DNA of 64,000 nt from Corynebacterium humireducens NBRC 106098 = DSM 45392 (GCF_000819445.1 NZ_CP005286.1:1612001-1676000); one strand, 5' to 3'; shown: positions 51,529 through 63,803, counted from the stretch's first letter. The notes: generated by a model not told the origin, from the letters alone. Program-made: numbers and translations.

Positions 51529-53333
51529 GGTAGCGCTCTCTCTGCGCGCATCTGGTCCAGGGTGATGAACATGTGGTCGGTGATGGCCACGGCGGTCTCG
51601 GATCCGCCGCCGAGGACGACGAGGGTGGCGAAGGCGATGTCGTCGTCGCGGTAGCCGGCGAACCAGGCGTGGGAGCCCTGGTTGATCTCGGCCTCACCGG
51701 TCTTACCGTGGATCTGGCCGCCGGCCTGCATGCCGCGGGCGGTGCCGGAGGTGACCACGGAACGCATCATCCGCTGGAGCTGTTCGATGGCCACCGGGTC
51801 GGGGGCGGGGACGTCCTCGGAGACGGTGGTCTCGTGGCCGTCGATGAGTACGGGCAGGGGCGTCTCCCCGCGGGCGGCGGTCGCGGCGACGAGCGCCAGG
51901 CCGAAGGGGCTGGCGAGGTCGAGGCCCTGGCCGTAGCCGGCCTCGGTGCGGTCGAGGGGGGTCTCGCCCTCGGGGACGGAGCCGGTCACCGTGTACAGCC
52001 CGGGGATGTGGAAGTCGAGACCGAGGCCGAACTGCTTCGCGACGTCCGCCAGCTCCCCCGGCTCCAGCCGCGTCGAGATGTCCGCGAAGGTGGTGTTGCA
52101 CGAGGACGCGAAGGCCCGCTCGAGCGGCACGCTGCCGAGCGAGAACTGGTTGTAGTTGTTGACGATGCGCCCGTAGATGTTCATCGAGCCGGGGCACGGC
52201 ACGATCGAGTCGACGCCCAGCCCCTCCTCCTGCATGCCGGCGACGGCGGTGATGATCTTGAACACGGAGCCGGGCGGGAACTGGCCGGACAGGGCGATGT
52301 CGCCCTTCTCGTCGGCGGCCTTCGTCTGCGCGACCGCGAGGACCTGCCCGGTCGAGGGGCGGATGGCGACGATCATCGCCTGCATGTCCGCCCGCAGGTT
52401 GACGGCCTGCTGGGCGGCCAGCTGGATGTCGTGGTCGAGGCCGACACGGACGGCGGGGGCGGGTTGCGGCCCGTGGTACTCGACGTCGTCGATGGTGGCG
52501 CCGTGCGGGTTGACGGCGGTGACGCGCCAGCCGTTGGCGCCGTCGAGTTCGTCGGCGACGATCGCGGAGACGCGCGCCATGATGTCGGGCGCGAAGGAGG
52601 GGTCGCGGTTGACCATGGCGGCCTCGTCGTTGACGATGATCCCCTCGATGTCCGCCAGTTCCTCCGCCACACGCGGGCCGTCAGCCTGGTCGACCAGCGC
52701 GACGGAGTAGACGCCTGCGGCGCGGGAGAGTTCCTCGGAGAGGGCGGCGGCGTCGAGACGCGGCACGGCGGCGGCGATGCGCGCGGCGACGGGCCGGACG
52801 TCGCTGACCTTGCCCAGGTCGACGAGGATGCGGTACATCGTGCCGGGCTGGAGGATCTCCACGCCGTCGGAGGAGACGACGCTGGCCTTCCCCGCCGGCA
52901 CGGGGCGCAGCTCGAGGTGCTGGTTTGCGCCGAGCCGCGGGTGCAGGAGGCTGGGCTGCCAGCGGACGGTCCAGTCCTCGTCGGTCTTGGTGAGGGTGAG
53001 GGTGGTGTCGTAGGTGAGGTGGCGGTCGCGCGGCAGCTGCCAGTCGAGGGTGTACTGCGCGGTCGCCAGGTTCTCACGGACCTCGACCTCCCCCAGCGTC
53101 GCGGTGAGTCCCTCGGCCTGCAGGCCGTCCCAGGTGGAGTCGATGACCTCGCGGGCGGTCGTGGGCAGGTCGATGACCTCCGCCACGCCGTCGAGGTCCC
53201 GCGCCGCGAGGGCGGCGAGGAACTCCTCCGCCGTGGGCGTCGCGTCAACCGGCTTCGGTGTGCACGCGACGAGCCCGGACACCAGTCCGAGCACGACGAA
53301 GCCCCCCGTGATACTGCGTGCAGTCCCTCTCAT
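51525..53333 (-). CDS. Lipoprotein penicillin-binding protein (transpeptidase)
   Basis: A 602-residue class B-type PBP. The signal peptide ends in lipobox LVAC (Cys ~24). An NTF2-like MecA_N-type domain follows ([20 protein letters not shown] onwards, ~32-145), then a dimerisation domain and the transpeptidase. The three active-site motifs are S-x-x-K in PGSVFKI (~355), S-x-N in SSCNTTF (~409) and K-T-G in HGKTGEAE (~543). It would crosslink peptidoglycan with low beta-lactam affinity possible, as the domain order is that of PBP2a-like proteins. It overlaps map. Confidence 0.92.
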   Translation of the reverse strand: MRGTARSITGGFVVLGLVSGLVACTPKPVDATPTAEEFLAALAARDLDGVAEVIDLPTTAREVIDSTWDGLQAEGLTATLGEVEVRENLATAQYTLDWQLPRDRHLTYDTTLTLTKTDEDWTVRWQPSLLHPRLGANQHLELRPVPAGKASVVSSDGVEILQPGTMYRILVDLGKVSDVRPVAARIAAAVPRLDAAALSEELSRAAGVYSVALVDQADGPRVAEELADIEGIIVNDEAAMVNRDPSFAPDIMARVSAIVADELDGANGWRVTAVNPHGATIDDVEYHGPQPAPAVRVGLDHDIQLAAQQAVNLRADMQAMIVAIRPSTGQVLAVAQTKAADEKGDIALSGQFPPGSVFKIITAVAGMQEEGLGVDSIVPCPGSMNIYGRIVNNYNQFSLGSVPLERAFASSCNTTFADISTRLEPGELADVAKQFGLGLDFHIPGLYTVTGSVPEGETPLDRTEAGYGQGLDLASPFGLALVAATAARGETPLPVLIDGHETTVSEDVPAPDPVAIEQLQRMMRSVVTSGTARGMQAGGQIHGKTGEAEINQGSHAWFAGYRDDDIAFATLVVLGGGSETAVAITDHMFITLDQMRAERALP

Positions 53334-53380
53334 GTGCGCAGGTTAACAGGCATTCTGCTTGTCGACGCCCAGGACTCGCC

Positions 53381-54538
<1,158 letters not shown>

Positions 54539-54548
54539 GCGGACAACT

Positions 54549-55760
54549 CTAGCCGAACAGCCGGACAGGGTTGACCACGTCAGCGACGATGACGAGCATG
54601 CCCACGGTGAGCAGGAGCGCCGCCATCGCGTAGGTGATCGGCAGCAGCTTCTCGTAGTTGGCGGGACCGGCCGGGGCGAGGCCCCGCAGACGGCGGAAGA
54701 AGTCACGCACCTTCTCCCACAGCACGACGGCGATGTGCCCGCCGTCGAGCGGCGGCAGCGGCACGAGGTTGAACAGGGCCAGGAAGAAGTTCAGCGAGGC
54801 GAGCATCATCCAGAACATGTTCCACAGGGAGCGTTCCACCAGTTCACCGCCGACGCGCGAGGCGCCGACGACGCTCATGGGGCCCTCCATGTCCCGCTCG
54901 GCGCCGAAGATGGAGGCCACGACGCCGGGGATCTTGGCGGGGAAGCTGGCGAGCCCGCGCACGGTGGCCTCGAAGAGGTCGCCGGTGAAGGCGGCGGTGG
55001 CCCCGACGGCGGCGACCGGGCCGTAGGAGACCCAGAGGTTCTCCAGGGGCGCGCTGCTCAGGCCGACGGCACCGGCGGTGACCGGGTTGCCGGCGGTGTC
55101 GAGACGCGTCACGGGCGCGACGGGGACGGTGACGTCGAGGGTGCGGCCGTCGCGCTCGACGGTGAACACGACGTCCTCCCCCGGCTTCCCGAGGACAGTG
55201 TCACGCAGCTGCACGAAGCTCTCCACGGGCTCACCGTCGAGCGCCACGATGCGGTCACCGACCAGGACCCCGGCCTCCCCGGCGGGGCCGGTGCCGGTGC
55301 AGTCCGCGAGCGTCTCGGGGCCGGTCTGGTCGGAGACGCAGGAGACCTCCCCGACGGTGGGCGTGGTGTCGACGTGCGGGTTCGGGAGTCCGGAGGTGAC
55401 CGCCAGGCCGTAGATGATGAGCACGCCGACGATCATGTTCATGATGACGCCGCCCGAGAGCACCGCCACCCGCTGCCACCACGGCTTGTTCACCATGGCG
55501 TGCGGGGCCTCCTCGGCCGTGACGGGGTCCTGCGCAGTCATGCCCGCGATGTCGCAGAAACCACCGAAGGGGAGGGCCGCCACGCCGTAGGTCGTGTGCC
55601 CGCGCTTCACCGACCACACCGTCGGGCCGAAACCGATGAAGTAGCGGCGCACCCGCATCCCGAACGCGCGGGCCGTGAACATGTGGCCCGCCTCGTGCAG
55701 GGCGATGGTCACCGCGATGCCGAGGGCGAACAGGACCACGCCGAGCAGGTAGGCGCCCAC
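54549..55760 (-). CDS. rip1: Site-2 intramembrane metalloprotease Rip1/RseP
   Basis: A 403-residue M50 protease that cleaves anti-sigma factors and other membrane proteins. The zinc-binding HEAGH is in the first helix ([13 protein letters not shown], ~19-31), a PDZ domain is visible around [19 protein letters not shown] (~186), and the second catalytic segment [15 protein letters not shown] (~336) carries the Asp ligand. Four hydrophobic helices are visible. It lies 8 bp after dxr and 10 bp before ispG, the standard actinobacterial order. Confidence 0.95.
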   Translation of the reverse strand: MGAYLLGVVLFALGIAVTIALHEAGHMFTARAFGMRVRRYFIGFGPTVWSVKRGHTTYGVAALPFGGFCDIAGMTAQDPVTAEEAPHAMVNKPWWQRVAVLSGGVIMNMIVGVLIIYGLAVTSGLPNPHVDTTPTVGEVSCVSDQTGPETLADCTGTGPAGEAGVLVGDRIVALDGEPVESFVQLRDTVLGKPGEDVVFTVERDGRTLDVTVPVAPVTRLDTAGNPVTAGAVGLSSAPLENLWVSYGPVAAVGATAAFTGDLFEATVRGLASFPAKIPGVVASIFGAERDMEGPMSVVGASRVGGELVERSLWNMFWMMLASLNFFLALFNLVPLPPLDGGHIAVVLWEKVRDFFRRLRGLAPAGPANYEKLLPITYAMAALLLTVGMLVIVADVVNPVRLFG

Positions 55761-55768
55761 TGATCTCC

Positions 55769-56944
55769 TTAGAGCTTGTCGACGATCGCGTTGGCCCGGG
55801 CCCGGGCCTCACTCTCGACCGCCAGGATGTCGTCGACGCTAGACGGTACACCAGCGAACTGGTCGGCCCCTGCGAGCACCTCGGCCACGGTGTCGACGAT
55901 CTGCGGGAACCGGATCCGGCCCGCCAGGAAGGCCGCGGCGGCCTCCTCGTTCGCCGCGTTGTACACCGCCGGGAAGGTGCCCCGCCGCGTCGCGACGTCG
56001 CGGGCGAGCTGCACCGCGGGGAAGGCGGTGTCGTCGAGCGGCTCGAAACGCCAGTCGTGGGCGCGCGTGAAGTCCAGCGCCGGCTGGGCCCCGGGGACGC
56101 GGCGCGGCCAGTCCATCGCCAGCGCGATGGGCAGCTTCATCGACGGCGGCGAGGCCTGGGCGATCGTCGCGCCGTCGGTGAAGGTGACCATGGAGTGGAT
56201 GATCGACTGGGGGTGCACGGTGACGTCGATACGCTCGGCGGGGATGTCGAAGAGCAGGGTGGCCTCGATGAGCTCGAGCCCCTTGTTGATGAGCGTCGCC
56301 GAGTTCAGCGTGTTCATCTGCCCCATCGACCACGTCGGGTGCGCGGCGGCCTGCTCCGGGGTGACGTCCCACATCTCCTCCCGGGTGCGGCCGCGGAAGG
56401 GCCCCCCGGAGGCGGTGAGGACGAGGCGGTCGATCTCGCGTTCCGTGCCGGAGTGGAGGCACTGGGCCATGGCGGAGTGCTCGGAGTCGACGGGCACGAT
56501 CTGGCCGGGCGCGGCCTGCGCCATGACGAGGTCACCACCGGCGACGAGCGACTCCTTGTTCGCCAGCGCCAGGACGGCACCTGACTCGATGGTCGCCAGC
56601 GTGGCCGCCAGGCCGAGGGAGCCCACCAGGGCGTTGAGCACGGTGTCCGCCTCGACGCTGCGCACGAGGCGCTCCGCGGCGTCCGCCCCGGCGATGACGG
56701 CCCCGCCGAGGGCCGCCGAGACCTGTTCCGCGGCCCGCTCCCCCGCCACGGCCACGCGCTCCGGCGCCAGATTCAGCAGCCGCGCCTGTTCCACGACGAG
56801 GCCGGGATCGGAGCCTCCCGCCGCGATGCCGACGACCTCGAAGAGGGTCGGATTGGCGACGACGACCTCGATGGCCTGCGTGCCGATCGACCCCGTCGAA
56901 CCGAGAAGAAGAATGCGCCTGGGGGAAACACCGGATGTAGTCAC
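55769..56944 (-). CDS. dxr: 1-deoxy-D-xylulose-5-phosphate reductoisomerase
   Basis: A 391-residue NADPH enzyme making methylerythritol phosphate, the first committed step of the MEP pathway. The NADPH loop is [19 protein letters not shown] (~11-29). The metal and substrate sites are in [12 protein letters not shown] (~150) and TASGGPFRG (~180). The start is GTG ([10 protein letters not shown]), with CAGAAT 7 bases upstream; the long frame beyond it is rejected. It is the promoter-proximal gene of dxr-rip1-ispG-pbp-map. Confidence 0.95.
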   Translation of the reverse strand: MTTSGVSPRRILLLGSTGSIGTQAIEVVVANPTLFEVVGIAAGGSDPGLVVEQARLLNLAPERVAVAGERAAEQVSAALGGAVIAGADAAERLVRSVEADTVLNALVGSLGLAATLATIESGAVLALANKESLVAGGDLVMAQAAPGQIVPVDSEHSAMAQCLHSGTEREIDRLVLTASGGPFRGRTREEMWDVTPEQAAAHPTWSMGQMNTLNSATLINKGLELIEATLLFDIPAERIDVTVHPQSIIHSMVTFTDGATIAQASPPSMKLPIALAMDWPRRVPGAQPALDFTRAHDWRFEPLDDTAFPAVQLARDVATRRGTFPAVYNAANEEAAAAFLAGRIRFPQIVDTVAEVLAGADQFAGVPSSVDDILAVESEARARANAIVDKL

Positions 56945-57055
56945 GGCCCCTATTCTGTCACTGCGCAACTCTTGGGGGTGTTTTGTCGCACCTGGGGGAA
57001 CTATGTGCAAAGATATGGGGCAAGTTAAACATGCTTCCATGACAAGGAGAACAAC

Positions 57056-57478
57056 GTGGCTGCTTCCCACGAGATCGTGCCTGAGGTCCACAGCGGAACC
57101 TCCACCCTGGACGTGCCTTCCGCCGCCTTCGGCTGGAGCGAGCTTTCCCGCACCACCGTCCAGGTGGCAGGCTGGGTTTCGGTTCTGATCCTGCTGGGTT
57201 ACAACTTCGGTAACCACGAGGGCCACGTTGAGACCATCTGGCTGCTCACCATCGCCGCTCTGATCGCGATCGGCCTGCTCATCCACCTGTTCGAGCCGAA
57301 GCTCAACCAGGTCCGCACCCTGTCCGCCCGTAACCAGCCGGTCGGCCACAAGGAGCCGGACTGGACCTACAACCAGAAGACGCTCTCCGGCACCTACGCC
57401 AAGCTCTCCGACTCCCAGCTGCGTTCGCTCAACATCGAGCCGTCCCGCGTGCAGCACCTGCGCGAGCTGGACGCCTAA
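57056..57478 (+). CDS. DUF2631 small membrane protein
   Basis: A 140-residue protein with two transmembrane stretches ([18 protein letters not shown], ~38-55, and [19 protein letters not shown], ~62-80) and a polar C-terminal tail ending [10 protein letters not shown]. The family DUF2631 is found next to dxr in mycobacteria and corynebacteria, with unknown function. The start is GTG with AAGGAG eight bases upstream. Strong T-run terminator follows. Confidence 0.82.
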   Translation: MAASHEIVPEVHSGTSTLDVPSAAFGWSELSRTTVQVAGWVSVLILLGYNFGNHEGHVETIWLLTIAALIAIGLLIHLFEPKLNQVRTLSARNQPVGHKEPDWTYNQKTLSGTYAKLSDSQLRSLNIEPSRVQHLRELDA

Positions 57479-57491
57479 GCCGCACCGAGTC

Positions 57492-57519
57492 AACCGCCCC
57501 TCGTGAGGGGCGGTTTTTT
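57492..57519 (+). terminator. Rho-independent terminator
   Basis: AACCGCCCCTC-gt-GAGGGGCGGTT followed by a run of six T (the last two stem bases are also T). It ends the DUF2631 gene and also lies just before the stop of the convergent ABC permease. Confidence 0.92.
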
Positions 57520-57541
57520 CGTGCCTGATCCCGGGTGTGAG

Positions 57542-59074
57542 CTAATTCACCCAGCGTTCGACCCTGGCGTAGATCTCCGGGAGGTGGCTCTCCACGCGTC
57601 GTGTCGCCAGCCGCAGGCTCCCCAGGTAGAACAGCGCCGGCAGCGCCAGCGCCAGGAGGACGCCCGGGACGGTCCACCCGAAGACCACGAGTGCGGCGCC
57701 GGGGGCCGCCGGGATCCAGCCGGTGAGCAGCGCGGCGAAGGCGGCGGTGAAGGCCGCCCCGGAGAAACCGGACTTGTCCGCCCACGGGCTGGTGCCGGGC
57801 CGGGCCGTCGGGAAGGGGTTGTAGGTGGTGAGCAGCAGCGCGAGCCCCGCCGCCGACATCAGCAGGCCGAGGGAGATCACGGCGACGAGCAGCGCGCGGG
57901 CCGTGTCCTCGGCGAGGATGACCGCGGCGACGTCGACGAACAGCACGAGGGCCAGCATCGGGGTGAGCTGCGCCAGGTGCCGCGCGAGGAGCAGCGTCCG
58001 CGTCGGGACCCCGGCCACGACGTGCACCCACGTGGCGGGACCGTCGTAGCCGAAGTCGTTGCTGGCCAGCGAACCGGAGATGAGGGCCAGGAAGACCATG
58101 CCCATGTAGAGCATGAACTCGTCGAAGAACACGCCCTGCCCGAGCAGCACGAGCGCGATGAGCGGGAAGGACACCACCGTGCCGACCATGCGCGGGTCAC
58201 GGCGGAAGTAGCGCACGCCCCGCGAGTAGATCATCGTCCCCGGACTGTAGGGCAGCCCCGGCAGCAGGACTCCTTCGCGACGCTCCCCCACCTCCTCACG
58301 CGTCACCCCGTCCAGCGGGGCGTCGAGGCGGCGGGCGATCACCCGCCGCCACCAGAGCACGCCGAGGACGAGGGTGGCCACCACGATGGCGAGCTGGGCG
58401 GCGGCGGTGAGCCAGGCGGCGTCGAGAAGCGCGGCGACGACGCCGGCGGGCGCCCCGACCGGGGTCCAGGCGAGGATGCGGCCGATGCGGTCGAGGGGGA
58501 TGTTCTCCAGGCCGAAGGACATGAGCATGTTGAAGCCGAGGATCATCGCCACGACGAGCGCGCCGCTGAGAATGTTCATCCTCTCCGAGGACACCCGGCC
58601 TGATCCGGCGCTGACCATGCGGAACACCTCGCCGAGCAGCAGCGTCACGACCAGGGCGACGGGCATGGCCAGCAGCCACAGGGGGCTGCTGAGCCACACG
58701 GCGACGACGGTGGCCAGCACGGTGGCCAGGACCGCCGTCGCGCCCCGGGTGTTGAGCAGCGTCGACCACGCCAACGCCGGGAAGAGGTCACGGTCGGTGA
58801 CGGGTAGTGTCGCGAAGTCCGCGGGGCTCAGCTGCGACTCGCCGGAGGGGATGATGACGGCCACCGCGACGAAGGCCAGCGTGCCCAGCCCGATCATGCC
58901 GGCCACCGCCCAGGCACGGTCCCCGGCAGGCAGCATCCAGATGCTCACCCCCAGGCTGACCAGCCCGATGAGTGCGTACATGAGGATCAGCGCCGTCATG
59001 ATCGTCGCCGCCGGGTTGTCCTTCATCGAACGGCGCCACAGGGTGCGGTGCATCCGCAGCAGAAGTCCGGTCAC
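57542..59074 (-). CDS. ABC-2 type exporter permease
   Basis: A 510-residue polytopic membrane protein with roughly ten to twelve hydrophobic segments and no periplasmic signal, of the ABC-2/Fld-type exporter permease kind. It begins VTGLLLRMHRTLWRRSMKDN. Its GTG start overlaps the ATPase stop by four bases (GTGA), showing it is the partner of that ATPase. A longer upstream frame is antisense to nothing useful and overlaps the ATPase gene; it is rejected. The exported substrate is unknown. Confidence 0.85.
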   Translation of the reverse strand: MTGLLLRMHRTLWRRSMKDNPAATIMTALILMYALIGLVSLGVSIWMLPAGDRAWAVAGMIGLGTLAFVAVAVIIPSGESQLSPADFATLPVTDRDLFPALAWSTLLNTRGATAVLATVLATVVAVWLSSPLWLLAMPVALVVTLLLGEVFRMVSAGSGRVSSERMNILSGALVVAMILGFNMLMSFGLENIPLDRIGRILAWTPVGAPAGVVAALLDAAWLTAAAQLAIVVATLVLGVLWWRRVIARRLDAPLDGVTREEVGERREGVLLPGLPYSPGTMIYSRGVRYFRRDPRMVGTVVSFPLIALVLLGQGVFFDEFMLYMGMVFLALISGSLASNDFGYDGPATWVHVVAGVPTRTLLLARHLAQLTPMLALVLFVDVAAVILAEDTARALLVAVISLGLLMSAAGLALLLTTYNPFPTARPGTSPWADKSGFSGAAFTAAFAALLTGWIPAAPGAALVVFGWTVPGVLLALALPALFYLGSLRLATRRVESHLPEIYARVERWVN

Positions 59075-59862
59075 CGCAACCACCCCAGGGTCTCGTCGTC
59101 GAGGTCCCCGCCGCCGACGAAACCGACGAAGGTGTCCACCAGGCTGGCTCCCTGACGCACCTCGTCGACGTGCCCGGCGGTGAGCACCCGTCCCTGGTGG
59201 ATGATGGCGACATGGTCGCACAGGCCCTCCACCAGCTCCATCACGTGGCTCGAGAGCACCACCGTGCCCCCGCCGGCCGCGTACCGACGCAGGATCTGCT
59301 GGATCAGCCGCCCCGACACCGGGTCGACGGCCTCCAGGGGCTCATCGAGGATGAGGATCTCCGGGCCGTGCAGCAGCGCACCGGCCAGCAGGATCTTCTT
59401 CGTCATGCCGGCGGAGTAGTCGACGATGAACTTCGGGCCGGCCTCGGTGAGGTTGAGGGCGTCGAGAAGCTCCGTGGAACGTCGCTCCACCTCCTCCTCC
59501 GGGATGCCGCGCAGTCCGCCGAGGTAGCTGAGGTACTCGCGGCCGGAGAGACGGTCGAAGACGGGGACGCCGTCGACGAGCAGGCCCATCGCCCGCTTCG
59601 CGGGGAGCGGCTCCTCCCAGACGTCATGGCCCGCCACCCACGCGCGGCCCGCGTTCGGACGGGAGAGTCCGGCGACCATGCTGATCATGGTCGTCTTGCC
59701 GGCCCCGTTCGGGCCGACGATGCCGTAGATCGATCCACGGGGGATGTCCAGGGACAGCCGGTCGACGGCCAGCTGCTGTCCGAAGGCCTTCGTCAGGTCA
59801 CGGACGGCGAGGGCCTGCGTGGTGGGGTCGGGGGCGAGCGGGGGCAGGTGTGGAACACTCAT
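59071..59862 (-). CDS. ABC transporter ATP-binding protein
   Basis: A 263-residue ATPase. Walker A is GIVGPNGAGKTTMIS (~46-60), the signature reads YSAGMTKKILLAGALL (~150-165, LSGGQ variant), Walker B is EILILDEPLEAVDP (~170-183), and the H-loop is VVLSSHVMELVEG. It energises the permease at 57542-59074. A C-terminal ~20-residue tail follows. The gene pair lies downstream of rlmN but 18 bp away, so may share its transcript. Confidence 0.93.
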   Translation of the reverse strand: MSVPHLPPLAPDPTTQALAVRDLTKAFGQQLAVDRLSLDIPRGSIYGIVGPNGAGKTTMISMVAGLSRPNAGRAWVAGHDVWEEPLPAKRAMGLLVDGVPVFDRLSGREYLSYLGGLRGIPEEEVERRSTELLDALNLTEAGPKFIVDYSAGMTKKILLAGALLHGPEILILDEPLEAVDPVSGRLIQQILRRYAAGGGTVVLSSHVMELVEGLCDHVAIIHQGRVLTAGHVDEVRQGASLVDTFVGFVGGGDLDDETLGWLR

Positions 59863-59880
59863 GCCCCCAAGATAGCGACG

Positions 59881-60978
59881 CTATCTCTCCTCGGCCGCCA
59901 GCTGACCGCAGGCTGCGGCGATCTCCTGGCCACGGGTGTCGCGCACCGTGCAGGGCACGCCCTGGGCGATGACGCGATGGACGAACTCGTCCTGGCGCTC
60001 CTTCGGGGAGGCGTCCCACTTCGAGCCCGGGGTCGGGTTGAGCGGGATGAGGTTGACGTGCACCTTCGGGCCCAGCGCCTTATGGAGCTTCTTGCCGAGC
60101 ATGTCGGCACGCCAGTCCTGGTCGTTGATGTCCCGGATGAGGGCGTACTCGATGGACACGCGACGACCCGACTTGTCGGCGTAGTAACGGGCCGCGTCGA
60201 GGACCTCCTGGACGGAGAAGCGGTTGTTGATGGGCACGAGGGTGTCGCGCAGCTCATCGTCCGGGGTGTGCAGGGACACGGCCAGACGCACCGACATGTC
60301 CTCGTCTGCCAGCCTGCGGATCGCCGGCGCCAGACCCACCGTGGAGACGGTGACGTTGCGCTGGGAGATGCCGAAACCCTGCGGCGACGGCTGGGTGATC
60401 TGCCGGACCGCCGAGATCACGCGCTTGTAGTTGGCCAGCGGCTCACCCATGCCCATGAACACGATGTTCGTCAGACGGGAGTCCTCGGCCTCCATCGCGG
60501 CGGCCGCGGCGCGCACCTGGTCGACGATCTCCGAGGTGGAGAGGTTACGGTCCAGGCCGCCCTGGCCGGTGGCGCAGAACGGGCAGGCCATGCCGCAGCC
60601 GGCCTGCGAGGAGATGCACAGCGTCGCCCGGTCCGGGTAACGCATGAGCACGGACTCGAGGAGGGTGCCGTCGTTGAGGCGCCACAGCGACTTGGTGGTG
60701 TCCCCGTCGTCGGTCTCGATGGAACGGACCGGGTTCAGCAGGGTCGGGAAGAGCTCCTTGGTGATGGTCTCCCGTGCCGCGGCGGGCAGGTCGGTCATCG
60801 TCGAGGGGTCGGCCTCGAAGCGGCCGTAGTAGTGGCGGGCGATCTGGTCCGCACGGAACTTGGGCAGCCCCAGGTCGGTGATGCGCTCGACGCGCTCCCC
60901 GGGGGTGAGATCGGCGAAGTGGGTCGGCGGCATGCCCCGCTTGGGCGCGGAGAACTGGAGGGTCACGGGTTCAGCCAT
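59881..60978 (-). CDS. rlmN: Dual-specificity RNA methyltransferase RlmN
   Basis: A 365-residue radical SAM enzyme that methylates C2 of A2503 in 23S rRNA and A37 in tRNAs. The CX3CX2C cluster is in [14 protein letters not shown] (~115-128). [10 protein letters not shown] (~177) SAM region and a C-terminal [13 protein letters not shown] follow with the catalytic Cys in [10 protein letters not shown] (~342-351). Start ATG at 60978. It is a housekeeping gene whose position near cdsA/frr/pyrH is conserved. Confidence 0.96.
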   Translation of the reverse strand: MAEPVTLQFSAPKRGMPPTHFADLTPGERVERITDLGLPKFRADQIARHYYGRFEADPSTMTDLPAAARETITKELFPTLLNPVRSIETDDGDTTKSLWRLNDGTLLESVLMRYPDRATLCISSQAGCGMACPFCATGQGGLDRNLSTSEIVDQVRAAAAAMEAEDSRLTNIVFMGMGEPLANYKRVISAVRQITQPSPQGFGISQRNVTVSTVGLAPAIRRLADEDMSVRLAVSLHTPDDELRDTLVPINNRFSVQEVLDAARYYADKSGRRVSIEYALIRDINDQDWRADMLGKKLHKALGPKVHVNLIPLNPTPGSKWDASPKERQDEFVHRVIAQGVPCTVRDTRGQEIAAACGQLAAEER

Positions 60979-61070
60979 AATGCACCCATCCTTGCACGTC
61001 GGGCCAGGTGTTATCCAGTTGTTGACTCATTTCCGTGGCGCAACTCGCATGCACAGCGTTGAATGATGGT

Positions 61071-61490
61071 ATGACACGATCAAACGAGACCGACCCCGTC
61101 TACGACATGAGCCCCGATCAGGTCCCCGCCGTCCGCGACGAACCCATGCCCGCCCACCTCGACGAGCACCGGGACGTCTACGCGGAGGAGACCTCCCGCG
61201 GACCGGTCACCGAGACCGTCGTGGAGACCAAGGTGAAGAGCTCCCTGGCGGGCGGCACCTGGGCGGCGCTCATCATCGGCGCGCTGCTGCTCATCGCCCT
61301 GCTGGTGTTCATCCTGCAGAACCAGCAGCAGGTGGAGCTCAACGTCCTCACGTGGACCTTCGAGTTCCCCGCCGGCATCGCCTACCTCTTCGCCGCCATC
61401 ACGGGCGCGCTCATCATGGCGCTCGTCGGCGGTGTGCGCATGCTGGAGCTGCGCCGCCAGGTCAAGCGGCAGCGCAAGGCACGCGGCTAG
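61071..61490 (+). CDS. LapA-domain (DUF1049) membrane protein
   Basis: A 139-residue protein with a polar N-terminal ~55 residues and two transmembrane helices (TWAALIIGALLLIALLVFIL and FPAGIAYLFAAITGALIMAL), with the intervening QNQQQVELNVLTWTFEF typical of LapA/DUF1049 proteins. The C-terminal tail is basic (ELRRQVKRQRKARG). Proposed roles in lipopolysaccharide assembly come from Gram-negative LapA and need not hold here. It is convergent with cdsA, with overlapping stops. Confidence 0.82.
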   Translation: MTRSNETDPVYDMSPDQVPAVRDEPMPAHLDEHRDVYAEETSRGPVTETVVETKVKSSLAGGTWAALIIGALLLIALLVFILQNQQQVELNVLTWTFEFPAGIAYLFAAITGALIMALVGGVRMLELRRQVKRQRKARG

Positions 61491-62356
61491 CTGCCCAGCA
61501 CGCTGAGCACGAGCCACGTGACCATGGCCGAGGGCAGCATGCCGTCGAGCCGGTCCATGAGGCCACCGTGTGCGGGCAGCAGGTTCGACATGTCCTTGAT
61601 GCCCAGCTCCCGCTTGAACTGGGACTCGACGAGGTCGCCCAGCGTCGCACAGATCACCAGGCCGACGCCCATGATCGCGCCGATCCACCACTCGTGTCCG
61701 AGCAGCAGGGACACCGTCAGCGCACCGGTGACGGAACCGCCGATGACGGAACCCGCGAAACCCTCCCACGACTTCTTCGGGCTGACCGCCGGGGCCATGG
61801 GGTGTGAGCCGAACATGACGCCGGCGATGAAGCCACCGGTGTCGGAGGCGACGACGCACAGCATGAACGTGATGATGTACAGGCTGCCCGACACCCCGTC
61901 GGAGGAGATGAGGGAGAGCATCGCCGCGAAGCTGGCGAACAGGGGGATCCACGTGAGCACGAAGATCGACATCGCCGTGTCGCGCAGATAGTTCTGGGGC
62001 GGTGTCGTCCGCCCGTGGTAGAACAGCCGCCCGAACATGATGGACAGCACCGCGGCGACGTACGCCGCGACCAGTCCGGTCGTGCCGAAGGGCCAGGACA
62101 GCCACACCATGAGCTGCCCGAGCAGCAGCATCGGCATCCGGGGGATGTGGTAGCTGTGCTCCCGGAGGCGGGCCACGACCTCCCACGTGGCGACGGCCAC
62201 CGCCGCGGCCACCAGGGGGTACCAGCCGACGGGGCCGATCCACACCGCCAGGAGGGAGAGTCCACCGAGTACGGCGCCGACGCCGATCGCCACGGGCAGA
62301 TTGCGACCGGGGTTGTTCCTCGGTTTCGGCAGGTGGCCCAACTTCGCTTCGCTCAC
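61487..62356 (-). CDS. cdsA: Phosphatidate cytidylyltransferase
   Basis: A 289-residue, about eight-helix membrane enzyme that makes CDP-diacylglycerol from phosphatidic acid and CTP for phospholipid synthesis. The family signature is near the C-terminus: ESQFKRELGIKDMSNLLPAH (~228-247), followed by GGLMDRLDGMLPS with the conserved D-R-x-D. VSPKKSWEGFAGS (~175-187) is also characteristic. It lies 61 bp downstream of frr in the same orientation. Confidence 0.95.
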   Translation of the reverse strand: MSEAKLGHLPKPRNNPGRNLPVAIGVGAVLGGLSLLAVWIGPVGWYPLVAAAVAVATWEVVARLREHSYHIPRMPMLLLGQLMVWLSWPFGTTGLVAAYVAAVLSIMFGRLFYHGRTTPPQNYLRDTAMSIFVLTWIPLFASFAAMLSLISSDGVSGSLYIITFMLCVVASDTGGFIAGVMFGSHPMAPAVSPKKSWEGFAGSVIGGSVTGALTVSLLLGHEWWIGAIMGVGLVICATLGDLVESQFKRELGIKDMSNLLPAHGGLMDRLDGMLPSAMVTWLVLSVLGS

Positions 62357-62417
62357 CTGGAGCCTCCTGTGGGTGTGGATGTGAGGGGATGGAGAGGGGG
62401 AGGAGGAGAGGGAGGTC

Positions 62418-62975
62418 CTAGACCTCCATCAGCTCCTCCTCCTTGCGGGCGACGAGATCGTCGATCTGGGCGACGTAGCCCTGGGTGACCTTGTCGAGCT
62501 CCTTCTCCGCGGTCTGCACCTCGTCCTCGCCGAACTCGCCGTCCTTCTGCAGCTTCTTCAGCTGCTCCATGCCCTTGCGGCGGATGTTGCGGATGGCGAT
62601 CTTGCCGTCCTCGCCCTTGCCCTTGGCGATCTTCACCATGTCGCGGCGACGCTCCTCGGTGAGCTGCGGGATGGTCACGCGCAGCACCTGACCGTCGTTG
62701 GTCGGGTTGACGCCCAGGTCCGAGTTACGGATGGCGTTCTCGATCTCCTGCATGACGCTCATCTCGTAGGGCTTGATGATGAGCATGCGCGGCTCCGGCA
62801 CGGAGATCGTCGCCATCTGGGTGATCGGGGTCGGCACACCGTAGTACTCGGCGATGACGCCGTTGAACATGGCGGGGTTCGCACGGCCGGTACGGATCGT
62901 CGTCAGATCCTCACGGGTGTGCTCGACGGTGTGGGTCATGCGGTCCTCGGACTCGAGGAGGATCTCATCGATCAT
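62418..62975 (-). CDS. frr: Ribosome recycling factor
   Basis: A 185-residue factor of standard length that splits terminated ribosomes with EF-G. Family segments include [17 protein letters not shown] (~24-40), [19 protein letters not shown] (~45-63), and the C-terminal [20 protein letters not shown]. It is 53 bp downstream of pyrH, the usual tsf-pyrH-frr-cdsA order. Confidence 0.98.
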   Translation of the reverse strand: MIDEILLESEDRMTHTVEHTREDLTTIRTGRANPAMFNGVIAEYYGVPTPITQMATISVPEPRMLIIKPYEMSVMQEIENAIRNSDLGVNPTNDGQVLRVTIPQLTEERRRDMVKIAKGKGEDGKIAIRNIRRKGMEQLKKLQKDGEFGEDEVQTAEKELDKVTQGYVAQIDDLVARKEEELMEV

Positions 62976-63028
62976 GGTGAAACGCCTTTCTACAGTGTTT
63001 TTACCTGCATCAATCTACCAGGATGCGG

Positions 63029-63763
63029 CTAGGAGGTGACCAGAGTGCCGATCTGCTCCCCGGCCACGGCCCGGGCGATGTTGCCGTCGGTGAGCAGGTT
63101 GAACACCAGGATCGGCATGTTGTTGTCCATGCACAGGGAGAAGGCGGTGGCGTCGGCGACCTTGAGACCCTTCTCGATGACCTCACGCGGGGTGATCTCC
63201 GTGTACAGCTCCGCGTCCGGGTTGGTGCGCGGGTCGTCGGAGTACACGCCGTCCACGCCCTTCGCCAGGAAGAGGACGTCGCAGCCGATCTCCAGGGCAC
63301 GCTGTGCGGCCGTGGTGTCGGTGGAGAAGTACGGCATGCCCATGCCGGCACCGAAGATGACCACGCGGCCCTTCTCCAGGTGACGGGCGGCACGCAGCGG
63401 CAGGTAGGGCTCGGCGACCTGGGCCATGTTGATGGCGGTCTGCACACGGCAGTCCACGCCCTTCTGCTGGAGGAAGTCCTGCAGGGCCAGGCAGTTCATG
63501 ACCGTGCCCAGCATGCCCATGTAGTCGGAGCGGGCGCGGTCCATGCCACGCTGCTGCAGCTCGGCGCCACGGAAGAAGTTGCCGCCGCCGATGACCACGG
63601 CGATCTCCGCGCCGGTCTTCGCCACCTCGGCGATCTGGCGGGCGACATTCTCGACGACGTCCGGATCGATGCCGACCTCACCACCGCCGAACATCTCTCC
63701 TCCGAGCTTCAACATGACGCGCTTGTAGCTGGTCCGTCCGGGGTTGGTGTCAGCGGTGGTCAC
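63029..63763 (-). CDS. pyrH: Uridylate kinase
   Basis: A 244-residue bacterial UMP kinase of the amino acid kinase fold. The nucleotide-binding loop is [12 protein letters not shown] (~15-26), followed by [16 protein letters not shown] (~56-71) and the [14 protein letters not shown] catalytic segment. I start at GTG 63763 ([12 protein letters not shown]) because GAAGGAG is correctly placed upstream. TAGGAT at about 63809-63804 is a possible -10, so it may be transcribed separately from tsf. Confidence 0.97.
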   Translation of the reverse strand: MTTADTNPGRTSYKRVMLKLGGEMFGGGEVGIDPDVVENVARQIAEVAKTGAEIAVVIGGGNFFRGAELQQRGMDRARSDYMGMLGTVMNCLALQDFLQQKGVDCRVQTAINMAQVAEPYLPLRAARHLEKGRVVIFGAGMGMPYFSTDTTAAQRALEIGCDVLFLAKGVDGVYSDDPRTNPDAELYTEITPREVIEKGLKVADATAFSLCMDNNMPILVFNLLTDGNIARAVAGEQIGTLVTS

Positions 63764-63803
63764 CGTGCGGTCTCCTTCACAGGGGGCGGTAGAATCGGCT
63801 CCC

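Noticed and set aside
55769..57493. Dxr with a long N-terminal extension
   Set aside because: The extension is antisense to the DUF2631 gene; the Dxr homology begins a few residues after the GTG at 56944.
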